In this document: piece by piece, positions 17,518 through 26,889 of the stretch
Position numbering within the stretch: position 1 is the stretch's first letter
Layout of the letters: each line of letters opens with the position of its first letter
Assembly: GCF_964030845.1 (NCBI RefSeq)
Contig: NZ_OZ034983.1
Coordinates: 124,001 to 188,000, forward strand
Direction: 5' to 3'
Source of the DNA: Candidatus Fukatsuia endosymbiont of Tuberolachnus salignus
GTDB lineage: Bacteria; Pseudomonadota; Gammaproteobacteria; Enterobacterales; Enterobacteriaceae
Length of the DNA stretch: 64,000 bases
The notes under the pieces: model-generated
Seen by the model: the letters and a program-made list of their open reading frames with translations, nothing else
The model's database searches: none
Told to the model about the DNA's origin: nothing
Made by a program: the position numbers and the translations under genes

Positions 17518-20500
17518 TTAATGAACGATGAAATCTGTTTCAATGATAATGTGACCAATCCCTTCAAAATAAATATCTTCATGCTGATGCATTGTCACTA
17601 ATTCGATAATATGTTCCGGTGCAGAAACCAAGACAGCATCGAGGGCGTGCACTTGCGCTTGCGCTTGATCCACATCCAGTATCGAATAAACGGTGTTAGA
17701 AGCCGTGAGATCACTGTCCAGTTTGATGTGTTCAATGAGTCTGAGTTGGGCGACGTAATCGACATAAGGCTGTTTTTCAATAAAATGGATTAACAATGAG
17801 TTGTGAATATAGCTACCGAATGTCACCTCCGCGGTACTTTCATAGGCCCAAGGTGACAGAAAGCGTTTAATCGCTTTATTGAGTTCAGCAATATCATTAC
17901 CGGGTTCATCGGCTTTTTTAAAGCGAACAGTGACCCGGTATTTTATTTGTTCATAGCTTGGATTTTTCACTTCCAAATCAACGAAAGGCGAAATATACTG
18001 GCTTAAATAAACTTTGATTGCTTCCAGCAAGTCACGCGAGGCCTTGGGTTTCAGCAGCAAAAAGGGTTCGCTGTTATTGGCATTGTCGGGGATAACCACG
18101 ACAGTGACCTTCGTTAACGGTGATGCACTCAGTTGTGTTTGCGTTAAACACTTGACTTTGTAGAGCTGTGGAAATGCCGCTAACACTAAGCGCTCATAAT
18201 CCCAGCTGGAAATGGCGCGCTGTTTATGACGTAATCGCTCACTCGTCCGTTGCCAAAAAGCCTGATGATTTTCCCTGGCACGCCCCCCAAATGAAGCGTA
18301 GGGTTGTGTGACCGCTTTTATCTGTGGATCGGCAGTAACAAGTTGATTAATAGAATAAGCCGGCAACGGTTTGCGGTAGTGTTCATCATTCGCCTCCTTT
18401 GCCAACGTGACTGTTGCCGCTTGTGTTTTAATCGCAACAATCTGAGGCGATACCACCTCTTGATTAACGGAGCCGCACAACCAGTGTAAACCCGTGGGCA
18501 TAAGGGGATTTTCATGACTGGCGGCCGCTGGCAGATGAAACGACATCACCCCACTGTGCATCAACCCTTTCGTCTCATCATGAAAATAAGTCGAGCTATC
18601 TGCTGCTACCCAATCATGTTGACCTAAATAGTGATAGGTCATATCGGCGCTTTCTTCCAGCTTATCACTTTCGCTCGGGATGATTTGAAACAGTAATGAG
18701 AGCGGTGCCGGCACGGTTGCGTCTTTCAGACCCATATATAAATAACCCGCGGCTGAAAATTGGGGTAATAACTGATTGACGCTGTGCCCCAAGACCTTAC
18801 TTCCAAAGGGATGTAGCTGAAATAATTGTGCTTCATTGATTGCATTATGGGCAGGATGGGCCAGGTTTATCAGCGCGGAAGCCGTATAATTGAGCGTCAA
18901 GTCGCGTATCAATGGCGTATAAGGCGGATAGACGTCCGGCACACTTTCACCTTTTGTCGGCGGTGCTAATGCGCTTTTGTTGAGCACCGTAGCATATTGG
19001 TCGTGCAAAAAATCTTGCTCGGTTAATGCGAGTTTAAAATAGCGAGACCAGGCCATAGGGTCTTCTTCATCGGGGTCGTTGTGTGTGAAGCGGTTTACCT
19101 CCTCCTCACCCAGCTTCGGTAAATTTTTAAACTGCAGACAGGTGTGGGCGGTTAATTTTTTACTGTTCGGATCGACGGAAAATAAGCATTGTGGCGTGCC
19201 AATGGCGGTGACGACACGGTTGTTCACGACGGTTAACTGGGTTTGAAAGCTTGTGTTATCAATTTTTTTACTTAAAAATTTTTTATAAGCCGCATAGTGG
19301 GTACCAAAATCTTCGGGTAACCCTGACCAGGTGATGCCTAAATCCAGTGAATCTAACGCTTTATCACAAATTTCTGAGTGCGCCCAATAAAATCCGGCAT
19401 GGGCGGTAGGTTGATCACCAAACGGCTGCAATAAAACGGTGTTCGTTAACAGCGATGCATCGTTTCTCCGTTTTACATCCTTAATCCCTTGCACATTCAC
19501 CGCCAACTTATATTTTTCTACGATGATCATTTTAAACAGATCGTAGTCACCCCCGGCTTTGAGGGTTATTTTTATCGTCGGGTCAACACCGGTCAACCCT
19601 TGATGGCTAACATCGATTAGCGGAGCGGTCATTGCCGGGGCCGTTTCATTAAGATCGAATGTAAACTGAAGCCCATTTAAAAATAAGGCGTCAGCAGCAT
19701 ATTTTTCAATCTTCGTATTGGGAGGTAATTGCCCTCTACAAGCGACTTTAACTTCTTGGTTCCCCACCTGTTTTTGAATAGCAAAGACCTGCCCATTGGA
19801 CCAAACCAACCAATTACCGACCTCTTTTTCTGTGAATTGCTCGTTATTTGCAGCGACGCCATCGATAACTAACCCCGTGAGTATTTCGGTTTCCGTCAAT
19901 TGAATATCGGGATACAGCCGTGGCGCGGCGGGTTTGGGTTTTATATCCGGTAAATAAGCCACTTCAACGACTTCTATTTTATTGGCATTCACCCGGTGTT
20001 CAATCCGATAAACTCGCCCGTCCGTCCATAAAATGTACTGTTTAAAATGATCTTTCACGGTAAACAAATTGCTGTTTGCCGTGATGATTTTACGCGTTTT
20101 GCCGCCTATGCCTTCAGTGACAGGCATTTCTTCTAATGCCAAGCCTGACAAAGGGCTGCCCGTGCCCGTCAGAGTGAGTTCAGGGTATTTTTTAATGAAA
20201 CCTTTACTCGGCAAAAAACCGACGGGGCGGAGTTTAGCGTGTTGCGCACTCATCACCTCCGTGATTTGATAAAGCTGCCCGTCTTCAAATTGGAGATAAT
20301 TATCCTTATCCCTCTCGCTGTTGAATTGCCCCTTTTCACCTTTAAAACGGCAAATTAAAGCCAACGTATTCGTATCGTATTCCGCCAGGGCGGTTGCCAA
20401 AAAAAAATGCCCTGCGGTGACTGTCGCCGACGAGGGAGCAAAATGGGTTTCAGCGCCGCTTAATTGAAAAGTGAAAGGTGACTGTTGCACAAATTTATTC

Positions 20501-21975
20501 AGCCGATCAAGGTGAAAAGTATCGCGTTGACAGTCTACTGTTAAAGTGATCTTCCTACGCCCTTCACCAAGGCGTAATAAAGGCGAACTGACAGCAAAAC
20601 CGAGCAGAGCCGGGGTATCGGTTGCAGACCAATCGAATGTTTTAAACGGCTTATGCTCCTTCAGTTCAGCATCCAGCATAACGCGTGTACACAGATGCGT
20701 TGTTTTTTCAATACGAATATCGGGATAACGTTGCTTTAGGGTCTGAGCACCCTGGACGAGTTGATACACTTCCTTCCAATCCTTGGAATTGATGTCAGGC
20801 GCTTTAATGACGATATCGATGATTTTTTCAAAATCCTTAATCGTCATATAGAGTTTTTTATTAATATAATCCATGACCGCAGGATGGGTGAGATCGGTTT
20901 TTAAGGACGTTATCGCAGTGTGCGGATGGGGCAATGTCGGTAATGGAGCACCCAGCGCGAAGGCCAGCATGTTGATAAAATTTCCATTACGATGTTTATG
21001 TTCTAGTGCCTGGTATCGCTGGAGCGCTATTTTTTTTTGATAAACACGTTCCATCATCTTGTGAATCTGGTCTGTTTGTTCTGCCGTCTGCAACCGATGC
21101 CCTTGCAAACACATTTTGAAATCGTTCACGTCATGGAAAGCCAGCTCTTCTTCAATGTAATCTTTTTGTTTACCTTTTAATTGATCTTGCTCAGCGAGCA
21201 TTTTGAGCGAAGGCAAATCAATGGAAGGCGTTGGCGCTGCGTTCTCAAAACCTGCGGGCATAGCCACCTGTTGCGCTGCTCTCTCTAAAACCCACTGCAA
21301 CAGAGCGGCAAAATCGTTATCGCTGGTTTTTCCCGGGTGATAAAAAGTCGCAAAGTCGTACACTTCTTTTTTAAGCGCCAAGGCACAAATTTTAGCCACT
21401 TGTGCCGAGGTGATCACGCTATCTCGGTCGAGACGATAAATCGGCGCCGCGCTATCAGATTGACCTTGCTCCGTACTGAGTAAGATCCCTTCTTTAAGGC
21501 AATAGGCTTGCTGAGATGGCGCCAGTTCGAAGATCACATGCGCCCGATCCGGCTGGGGCGGTTTTTCTCTTAATTGTAGGCAGTCTCGGTAGTAAAACTC
21601 GAGATAACGCTGCGTGAGGGCGTTCAATTGCTGCTGGGGGTAACGAAGCAATAAGAGAAAAACCCAAAACAAGACCCGATGAGGTTGCATCAACGCCATT
21701 CGCCGATCCAGGTCAACAATGGCTTCCGGCTGCTTAATAAAACGAACGGCGTCCTCAATAAACTGTTTATCCGTAGGCAAAAAACCGGTCCAGTCTGTAG
21801 GGGTAATTTGTCCGCTCTCATAAAATCGAAGCTCTTTGGCATACGCCTGAGCAAACTGGATAACATCATGCAATGTGCGATCATCGACAACAAAATAATC
21901 CGGAGCCAGAGCGGTCAACAATCGATGGCGTTGACTGGTGCCATCGCGATATTGGGATGCTGCGTTAAGCTTCAT
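17518..21975 (-). CDS. eCIS giant baseplate protein (Afp11-like)
   Basis: The largest gene of the cluster, 1485 residues. It has an N-terminal region typical of Afp11/Pvc11-type proteins (VIFELAPSQQAYCLKEGILLSTEQG) and a C-terminal baseplate-J-like region (FGGRARENHQAFWQRTSERLRHKQRAISSWDYERLVLAAFPQLYKVKCLT, then VTVVVIPDN). The long middle is beta-rich. Afp11 and Afp12 together form the baseplate wedges around the spike. It is followed after 33 bp by the S74 fibre gene. It is longer than Afp11 of Serratia by several hundred residues; the extra length lies centrally. Frame is continuous. Confidence 0.87.
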   Translation of the reverse strand: MKLNAASQYRDGTSQRHRLLTALAPDYFVVDDRTLHDVIQFAQAYAKELRFYESGQITPTDWTGFLPTDKQFIEDAVRFIKQPEAIVDLDRRMALMQPHRVLFWVFLLLLRYPQQQLNALTQRYLEFYYRDCLQLREKPPQPDRAHVIFELAPSQQAYCLKEGILLSTEQGQSDSAAPIYRLDRDSVITSAQVAKICALALKKEVYDFATFYHPGKTSDNDFAALLQWVLERAAQQVAMPAGFENAAPTPSIDLPSLKMLAEQDQLKGKQKDYIEEELAFHDVNDFKMCLQGHRLQTAEQTDQIHKMMERVYQKKIALQRYQALEHKHRNGNFINMLAFALGAPLPTLPHPHTAITSLKTDLTHPAVMDYINKKLYMTIKDFEKIIDIVIKAPDINSKDWKEVYQLVQGAQTLKQRYPDIRIEKTTHLCTRVMLDAELKEHKPFKTFDWSATDTPALLGFAVSSPLLRLGEGRRKITLTVDCQRDTFHLDRLNKFVQQSPFTFQLSGAETHFAPSSATVTAGHFFLATALAEYDTNTLALICRFKGEKGQFNSERDKDNYLQFEDGQLYQITEVMSAQHAKLRPVGFLPSKGFIKKYPELTLTGTGSPLSGLALEEMPVTEGIGGKTRKIITANSNLFTVKDHFKQYILWTDGRVYRIEHRVNANKIEVVEVAYLPDIKPKPAAPRLYPDIQLTETEILTGLVIDGVAANNEQFTEKEVGNWLVWSNGQVFAIQKQVGNQEVKVACRGQLPPNTKIEKYAADALFLNGLQFTFDLNETAPAMTAPLIDVSHQGLTGVDPTIKITLKAGGDYDLFKMIIVEKYKLAVNVQGIKDVKRRNDASLLTNTVLLQPFGDQPTAHAGFYWAHSEICDKALDSLDLGITWSGLPEDFGTHYAAYKKFLSKKIDNTSFQTQLTVVNNRVVTAIGTPQCLFSVDPNSKKLTAHTCLQFKNLPKLGEEEVNRFTHNDPDEEDPMAWSRYFKLALTEQDFLHDQYATVLNKSALAPPTKGESVPDVYPPYTPLIRDLTLNYTASALINLAHPAHNAINEAQLFQLHPFGSKVLGHSVNQLLPQFSAAGYLYMGLKDATVPAPLSLLFQIIPSESDKLEESADMTYHYLGQHDWVAADSSTYFHDETKGLMHSGVMSFHLPAAASHENPLMPTGLHWLCGSVNQEVVSPQIVAIKTQAATVTLAKEANDEHYRKPLPAYSINQLVTADPQIKAVTQPYASFGGRARENHQAFWQRTSERLRHKQRAISSWDYERLVLAAFPQLYKVKCLTQTQLSASPLTKVTVVVIPDNANNSEPFLLLKPKASRDLLEAIKVYLSQYISPFVDLEVKNPSYEQIKYRVTVRFKKADEPGNDIAELNKAIKRFLSPWAYESTAEVTFGSYIHNSLLIHFIEKQPYVDYVAQLRLIEHIKLDSDLTASNTVYSILDVDQAQAQVHALDAVLVSAPEHIIELVTMHQHEDIYFEGIGHIIIETDFIVH

Positions 21976-22083
21976 GTCATTTTTTCCAAAAATTTCAAGA
22001 ATACGGTTTTTGTGTCATTGCAGCATCGGCCTGCCAGCAATGCCCTCAATGAAGGCACGTAGCGTATTCAGAAGAGAGGGTTA

Positions 22084-22518
22084 TTATTTTGCGCTGGCAT
22101 GAACATGGCTGTTCAGAAATATCCCGCTACCATTGTAGCTCGGGGTAGGATCGGGGATGGGGGCGCCTGGACCGGGTGGCGGTTGCTTGGCAGGGTTTTG
22201 CACCTCAAATTTCGCCGTAAATCGTTGACCTTTACGCAGTATCGCCTTACCGCAACACATGACTTTCTGTGTTTTTTGATCACCGGCCAATGCCGCAATT
22301 TTTAGTGTGCCGGTGCCGGGAATACTATACACCGGCGTGACATAGACGCATCCTGCCACAGAGACCTGCTTTTCATCCCCTACTAGGGCGATTTTTTTAC
22401 CTTTCCTAGTGGATTTACCGCTCGCTGTCAGTTTGCCAGGACGTACTACGACCATCGCCTGGCCAAATAGCGGCATAAACAAGACGCTATCGCCATCAAC
22501 GAGGATGATATTTAACAT
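22084..22518 (-). CDS. eCIS spike tip, PAAR-like (Afp10-like)
   Basis: A 144-residue protein: a compact beta-rich core (VDGDSVLFMPLFGQAMVVVRPG, KIALVGDEKQVSVAGCVYVTPVYSIPGTGTLKIAAL) followed by a Pro/Gly-rich tail (PGPGAPIPDPTPSYNGSG). The position after the VgrG-like spike and gp25 genes and before the Afp11-like gene is that of Afp10, the PAAR-like cone that sharpens the spike. The conserved GTGTLKI element is common in these tips. Ribosome site GGGAGG precedes ATG 22518. Confidence 0.75.
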   Translation of the reverse strand: MLNIILVDGDSVLFMPLFGQAMVVVRPGKLTASGKSTRKGKKIALVGDEKQVSVAGCVYVTPVYSIPGTGTLKIAALAGDQKTQKVMCCGKAILRKGQRFTAKFEVQNPAKQPPPGPGAPIPDPTPSYNGSGIFLNSHVHASAK

Positions 22519-22547
22519 AGTTAACCTCCCAGAGCCGACACATCAAA

Positions 22548-22719
22548 TTATTTCAGCACCCATACAGCCGGTTGCCATCGCTTCACCCCGTGTTTCTCTG
22601 TATCAAATGCGGCAAACCTTTGCGCTAATTGTGAGTGTGGGGACGCCTTTTCGACGGATAACCACACCCCATTCATTCGGCAACATTTCCACCGATGTCT
22701 CTATTACAAATTGACTCAT
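22548..22719 (-). pseudogene. Small eCIS-cluster gene (about 57 codons) with a frameshift
   Basis: From an ATG at 22719 with a near-perfect ribosome site (GGAGGATAA) the sequence reads MSQFVIETSVEMLPNEWGVVIRRKGVPT, then hits a stop at 22603. Moving by one base near 22615-22625 restores AQRFAAFDTEKHGVKRWQPAVWVLK and a stop at 22548. The two parts make a plausible 57-residue protein between the gp25-like and PAAR-like genes. It is therefore a small cluster gene carrying a one-base indel. Function unknown; whether its loss affects particles is unknown. Confidence 0.6.
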
Positions 22720-22781
22720 ATTTATCCTCCTTAAATGTAGATGCGAATATCTACAAAAAAGTAAAAATAGAACGCATTATC

Positions 22782-23192
22782 TTAAAATGACAAATGCGTC
22801 GCTTCGGTTAAATAAAAGGGATACACCAGATTGCTCCGTGAATTGGTGGTGCGTAGCGTGTAATTCAGGGTGATCAGTAGTAACGTCTGCGCATGCGGCG
22901 TGATGATGACCTCATCGAGTCGGATACGGGGCTCATGGTATAACACGGCGTCACTGATAATGTTTTGCAGACGATGGATCAAGCCCTGGGTGACTTCCTC
23001 GAATACAAACTGACCCAGTTCACAGCCATACGTCGGTTGCATCACACGTTCTTGCAGATTAGTCGAGAGCAGGATGCGTAAGCTTTGCCGAATATCCTCT
23101 TCACCCGACACCACTTCCAGTACCGCCCCCTGCTGTGAAAAGGTGGGCGGAAAGCTCCAACCTTGGCCTAAAAATGCCTGGTCATTTACCAT
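22782..23192 (-). CDS. eCIS baseplate gp25-like protein (Afp9-like)
   Basis: 136 residues of the T4 gp25/lysozyme-like baseplate family: FLGQGWSFPPTF, VVSGEEDIRQSLRILLSTNLQERVMQPTYGCELGQFVFE (the conserved 'ERVMRPxFGxxL' motif) and YTLRTTNSRSNLVYPFYL at the end. In contractile machines gp25 links the spike hub to the sheath initiator. Located directly after the VgrG-like gene (12 bp). Length is standard. Confidence 0.93.
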   Translation of the reverse strand: MVNDQAFLGQGWSFPPTFSQQGAVLEVVSGEEDIRQSLRILLSTNLQERVMQPTYGCELGQFVFEEVTQGLIHRLQNIISDAVLYHEPRIRLDEVIITPHAQTLLLITLNYTLRTTNSRSNLVYPFYLTEATHLSF

Positions 23193-23204
23193 TATCAGCC
23201 CCTT

Positions 23205-24875
23205 TTATTTAAAGTCAATTTTTTTACCTTTAATCACCACATTCTGACCCGTATCAGCCGTCAAATTTTTATCAAGTTTGATGTCAATGCCTTGCTCCGT
23301 TAAATTCACCTGATTGTTATGTTGATCTTTCAAGTAAATACCGGATTTTTTGCCACTGACCAACGTCACGCTATTATTTTTAGCGGTCATCCACTTCAGC
23401 GTTTTCTCTTTATCATCCATTAAAAATTGCATGTTCTCTTGCGTCACAATGCCTTTTTGATGATTGTCTTTCTCCATAGCCAGCGGTGGCGGATTTTTTT
23501 CACTGTGCATGGCACCGAGAATAACCGGATAGCGGGGGTCATTATTAAAAAACCCTAACACCACTTCATCCCCCACTTCAGGTCGAAACACCAGGCCTTT
23601 TTTATCGCTCGCATAAGGCGATGCCAACCGGGCCCACAGCACTTTATTTTTATCTTCCAATAGGGGTAAATGGACTTTGAGGCAAAACTGCGGGTTTTGT
23701 TCTTTCGCGTGCCCGACCACGATCCCGACATGGAGACCTTGGATGGCAGGTAATAATCCTGCCGCAGCGGGATCACACATTTCGAAGGAACGGCTCATTC
23801 CCTCGGTGAGGCCCACTTGCACATGGGTCTGCCAACCTTCTCGATTGAGCTGATGACGAATGCCGGTGACAATGGCATGGCCTTCAAAGTAGCTTCCCAC
23901 ACCTTTAATGGCAATGCATTCACCAAGTGTAATGTTTTTTCTGCCTTTTATCTGAAAGCGGCCCCGCAATAGCGTGAGTCGCGCTTGATCCAGCATCGCC
24001 TTACTGCAGGCCTGGAGCTCTTCAGGAGCCACCCCGCCCAGATGCACCAGCGGATAGGGATCCGCGCCGATGGTCTGAGCGGCTTGCACAGCATCGACGG
24101 TGCCTTGTTTAACACTGGTTTGCTGAGCGTCGACCCAAGTCAAGGCTAATTTTTTCGTATCCCAGTGGGCAGCACGTACCTTGTTCAATTGCTGACGAAT
24201 ATCCACCTCAAGCTCCACGTTGTGGATGACGATCTGTGGATCGACGTTATTCACGTTAAACACTTGTTTAGGCGACTGTTTGAAATCGGGTGCCACAATC
24301 TGGATGTGCTCTTTCCCTTCCAGGTAATGAAATAACACCCACAATCCATTCGCGGTCGCGCGCGCCAAGATAAAATCCCAATCGCTACAGTGATACTGCA
24401 CCATTTGGGGATGTTTTACCTCTGCTTTCCCTATAGCGCCTTTCAAGGTGAGTCCCCCTTGTTTAATCAGGCGCGTGATAATGTCTTTATCCGTGGTCTT
24501 TTCAAACAAGACGCTTTTACGTCGCGTTGTCAGCCGAATCGCTTGGCTTTTGAGATCAAGTGATAATCGTGATCCGTGATCATCATGCCACGCAATTTTA
24601 TGCTTAACCACGATACCGGAAAAAATTAATTTTTCATTTTTGGGTTCATCTTCATAACGTAAGTGGATATCCACGCGATGACCCGGTTTAAAAAAATCCC
24701 CTGGGCTCAAATGAAACGGTTGCTCTGCAGGCGGGCCGCGTTCTGCTATCACCAGCTGAGCCGTCGGTATTTTATTCACCGTCAGTATCACCTCTAACGC
24801 CACAATGTGACGTTGCAGTGAGGTGAGTTTTTTCCCCTGACAGGAGAGCGTAATGGTATAGACACCTTTCATCAT
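23205..24875 (-). CDS. eCIS VgrG-like spike/hub protein (Afp8-like)
   Basis: 556 residues. The N-terminal half is gp27-like (hub). The middle has the OB-fold with VVGHAKEQNPQFCLKVHLPLLEDKNKVLWARLASPYASDKKGLVFRPEVGDEVVLGFFNNDPRYPVILGAMHS, a clear VgrG/gp5 signature. The C-terminus (VTLVSGKKSGIYLKDQHNNQVNL, then NVVIKGKKIDF) forms the beginning of the beta-helical needle. It forms the trimeric central spike. It abuts the LysM gene (stop and start adjacent at 24875/24876), indicating co-translation. Confidence 0.93.
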   Translation of the reverse strand: MMKGVYTITLSCQGKKLTSLQRHIVALEVILTVNKIPTAQLVIAERGPPAEQPFHLSPGDFFKPGHRVDIHLRYEDEPKNEKLIFSGIVVKHKIAWHDDHGSRLSLDLKSQAIRLTTRRKSVLFEKTTDKDIITRLIKQGGLTLKGAIGKAEVKHPQMVQYHCSDWDFILARATANGLWVLFHYLEGKEHIQIVAPDFKQSPKQVFNVNNVDPQIVIHNVELEVDIRQQLNKVRAAHWDTKKLALTWVDAQQTSVKQGTVDAVQAAQTIGADPYPLVHLGGVAPEELQACSKAMLDQARLTLLRGRFQIKGRKNITLGECIAIKGVGSYFEGHAIVTGIRHQLNREGWQTHVQVGLTEGMSRSFEMCDPAAAGLLPAIQGLHVGIVVGHAKEQNPQFCLKVHLPLLEDKNKVLWARLASPYASDKKGLVFRPEVGDEVVLGFFNNDPRYPVILGAMHSEKNPPPLAMEKDNHQKGIVTQENMQFLMDDKEKTLKWMTAKNNSVTLVSGKKSGIYLKDQHNNQVNLTEQGIDIKLDKNLTADTGQNVVIKGKKIDFK

Positions 24876-25571
24876 TCACTGTCCACTGACCGGAGGCAGG
24901 TTTAACGTGCTACCCACGCGCAGCCGCCTAAAATTATCCAAGCGATTGCATTGTGCTAAATGAAGATAATAGTCAATGTCATTATAAGCGTGGTAGGCAA
25001 TCAACGGCAGGTTGTCACTGCTGGTCACCCACTTGATGTGACTGAGATCAGGGGACTGTTTATCCTCCAATAACAACCGTTTTTTACTGTCGACATCTTG
25101 AATAAAGACCGCAGCCAACTCTGCACGTAACGGCGATCCATCGCGATCGAACAAGGTAAAATTGACGTCAACCGAGTACAAGCGGCAATCGAAACTCAGG
25201 CGACCCCATTCCAGCGTGAGGTATCTCGCTTCGTGCGTTTTACCATAAATATCATAGGTCAGCTTAAGAAAGCGTTTCACTTCCTTTTGCACGTCTTGGC
25301 GCGGCGCGGGATGAAGCCCCATCTCTGCTACAGCCCCTGTGCCATCGAGCAGTAAGGTCACCGCCAAATATTGTGACGTGTCGCCGAGGTACTGAGTTTG
25401 TTCAAAGTGCGAAAAGGTATTTTTAAAAAAAAGGGAATACGACGCCGGATTAAAGCGTGCTTCAAAGGATTCTGCTGTTTTTTGCTTCTGGCTGCGTTCA
25501 ACGTAGTCATAGGCGTAGAGCGTGAGCTTTTCTAATTTAATCGCAGACTTCAATGCTTGCAGTGGGTTCAT
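24876..25571 (-). CDS. eCIS LysM-domain protein (Afp7-like)
   Basis: 231 residues. N-terminus (EKLTLYAYDYVERSQKQKTAESFEARFNPASYSLFFKN) and ALLLDGTG-like segments match the CIS LysM/gp53-type baseplate family. The C-terminal LysM-like module reads DNLPLIAYHAYNDIDYYLHLAQCNRLDNFRRLRVGSTLNLPP. In Afp/PVC the equivalent Afp7 sits between hub and tube/sheath. Only 3 bp separate it from the DUF5908 gene upstream. Confidence 0.9.
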   Translation of the reverse strand: MNPLQALKSAIKLEKLTLYAYDYVERSQKQKTAESFEARFNPASYSLFFKNTFSHFEQTQYLGDTSQYLAVTLLLDGTGAVAEMGLHPAPRQDVQKEVKRFLKLTYDIYGKTHEARYLTLEWGRLSFDCRLYSVDVNFTLFDRDGSPLRAELAAVFIQDVDSKKRLLLEDKQSPDLSHIKWVTSSDNLPLIAYHAYNDIDYYLHLAQCNRLDNFRRLRVGSTLNLPPVSGQ

Positions 25572-25574
25572 ATT

Positions 25575-25853
25575 TTACCTTTCCTTCATTCGTGCCAAGA
25601 TGTGCACTATCTGGTCGGTTAATGCTTGTTCAGAAAATCGATCACGTAACAGCTTCTCTACTTGTTCAGGCAGCAACTGTTCAAGCTGGGCGGCGATAAA
25701 CCGACGCCCCCTGGGATCGTGATCCTGCCGCTCAGGCAGGATCGGATCCTCCGTATTCACCTCTTCGACCCATCGGGATGCTTCCCCGCTAAAATGTGGC
25801 GGATCACTCAGGGTGGCTTTAATCATCAGCTCGCGGATTTCAATCGGCATCAT
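25575..25853 (-). CDS. eCIS DUF5908 protein (Afp6-like)
   Basis: A 92-residue protein starting MMPIEIRELMIKATL, the hallmark of the DUF5908 family (M-P-[IV]-E-I-R-E-L). The rest is hydrophilic and Glu/Arg-rich (RFIAAQLEQLLPEQVEKLLRDRFSEQ). DUF5908 proteins occur almost always in eCIS operons at this spot, between the Afp5-like tube and Afp7-like proteins; role not settled. Overlaps the preceding gene by one base. Confidence 0.85.
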   Translation of the reverse strand: MMPIEIRELMIKATLSDPPHFSGEASRWVEEVNTEDPILPERQDHDPRGRRFIAAQLEQLLPEQVEKLLRDRFSEQALTDQIVHILARMKER

Positions 25854-26329
25854 TACACTCGCAACGGTTGCAGACGTTGATACGCCAGCTCAAAAGTATC
25901 GATCAGGATGACATTGGCATTGGCGTCCAGATCCGAACATTGCCAGCCCACGGGAAACGCGTTGAAAAATAGCCAGGCTGCGGTGGGCAGACAAGTTTCA
26001 TTGAGTAACGTGACCATGACATGACAAGGGTTAAACTGAAAAAAGCTCAGTGTGCTGTTAAACTCCGTATTCAGTGGCGATAGCAATACCATGCCCCGTT
26101 CGAGTCGTAACGTCGGCGACCGTACGCCGCTGGGTAATACGGCATGACCCACATTGTTGCCCCCCTCCTGTATCTTGTGGGTCTTTACCTCAAGTGATAA
26201 CCCCGATACCTTTTGAAAGCGCATATCGACTAAATTGGGTGTGCGACCTGAGGGATAAAACACCACCGCGAAGCGGTAGCTCACGGGCGGCGTGTTTATC
26301 TCCATGGCAGAAAGATTGGGTAACAGCAT
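25853..26329 (-). CDS. eCIS tube initiator protein (Afp5-like)
   Basis: 158 residues of the T4 gp19-like tube family: YRFAVVFYPSGRTPNLVDMRFQKVSGLSLEVKTHKIQEGGNN, RSPTLRLERGMVL, CHVMVTLLNETCLPTAAWLFFNAFPVGWQCSDLDANANVILIDTFELAYQRL. Divergent from the main tube protein next door, as Afp5 is from Afp1, and followed by the DUF5908 gene. It likely forms the ring linking the tube to the spike. Confidence 0.88.
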   Translation of the reverse strand: MLLPNLSAMEINTPPVSYRFAVVFYPSGRTPNLVDMRFQKVSGLSLEVKTHKIQEGGNNVGHAVLPSGVRSPTLRLERGMVLLSPLNTEFNSTLSFFQFNPCHVMVTLLNETCLPTAAWLFFNAFPVGWQCSDLDANANVILIDTFELAYQRLQPLRV

Positions 26330-26351
26330 TATTTTAACGCCTTATGCCTTA

Positions 26352-26801
26352 TCATGCATGCTCAACACGCAGACTATCAGCCATAAGCTCTAGCGTCTCA
26401 ATGGCCACTTCGTTACTGGTCGCATTAAATGACGGGGCGACTAATTTGGTGGGAAACGCACTTTGTACTGTCCAAGTCACAAGTGGATGGGTTTCTTCAT
26501 CCAGTAGGCTAATGGTGATATCGCGTTTCTCAACACGATTCAAACGGACACTGATCATCCAATCGTAAAGGATAGAATTGCCCTTTACCAGGCCTCTTTT
26601 TAAGGTCAGTTTGATAGGCTCTGGCATGCCCGGCATATGCTTAAAACCCAACCCATCTTTATACGTAATGGGTTGATGCCCGACTTCTAACCCGGATACT
26701 TCAGAAAAACCGACTTTGTCTTCTAGACCCATAATACTTACGTTAAAACGATAAACAGAAAAGGGGTAATCCGCTTTGATATCAGCGACAGTGGTGGCCA
26801 T
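26352..26801 (-). CDS. eCIS inner tube protein (Afp1-like)
   Basis: About 149 residues of the gp19-like tail tube family: PFSVYRFNVSIMGLEDKVGFSEVSGLEVGHQPITYKDGLGF, MPGMPEPIKLTLKRGLVKGNSILYDWM, WTVQSAFPTKLVAPSFNATSNEVAIETLELMADSLRV. It polymerises into the hollow tube that carries cargo. The ATG at 26801 has GGAG at good spacing; an in-frame ATG at 26810 lies within that ribosome site region. It sits between the sheath and the Afp5-like gene. Confidence 0.93.
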   Translation of the reverse strand: MATTVADIKADYPFSVYRFNVSIMGLEDKVGFSEVSGLEVGHQPITYKDGLGFKHMPGMPEPIKLTLKRGLVKGNSILYDWMISVRLNRVEKRDITISLLDEETHPLVTWTVQSAFPTKLVAPSFNATSNEVAIETLELMADSLRVEHA

Positions 26802-26889
26802 GGTGGTCATCTCCAGCTTAAAAATAATAAAAAAAGGGTAAGAGGCAGTGAATCAAACCGCCGCTTTAAGAAAAAACAGAAGAAAAGCG

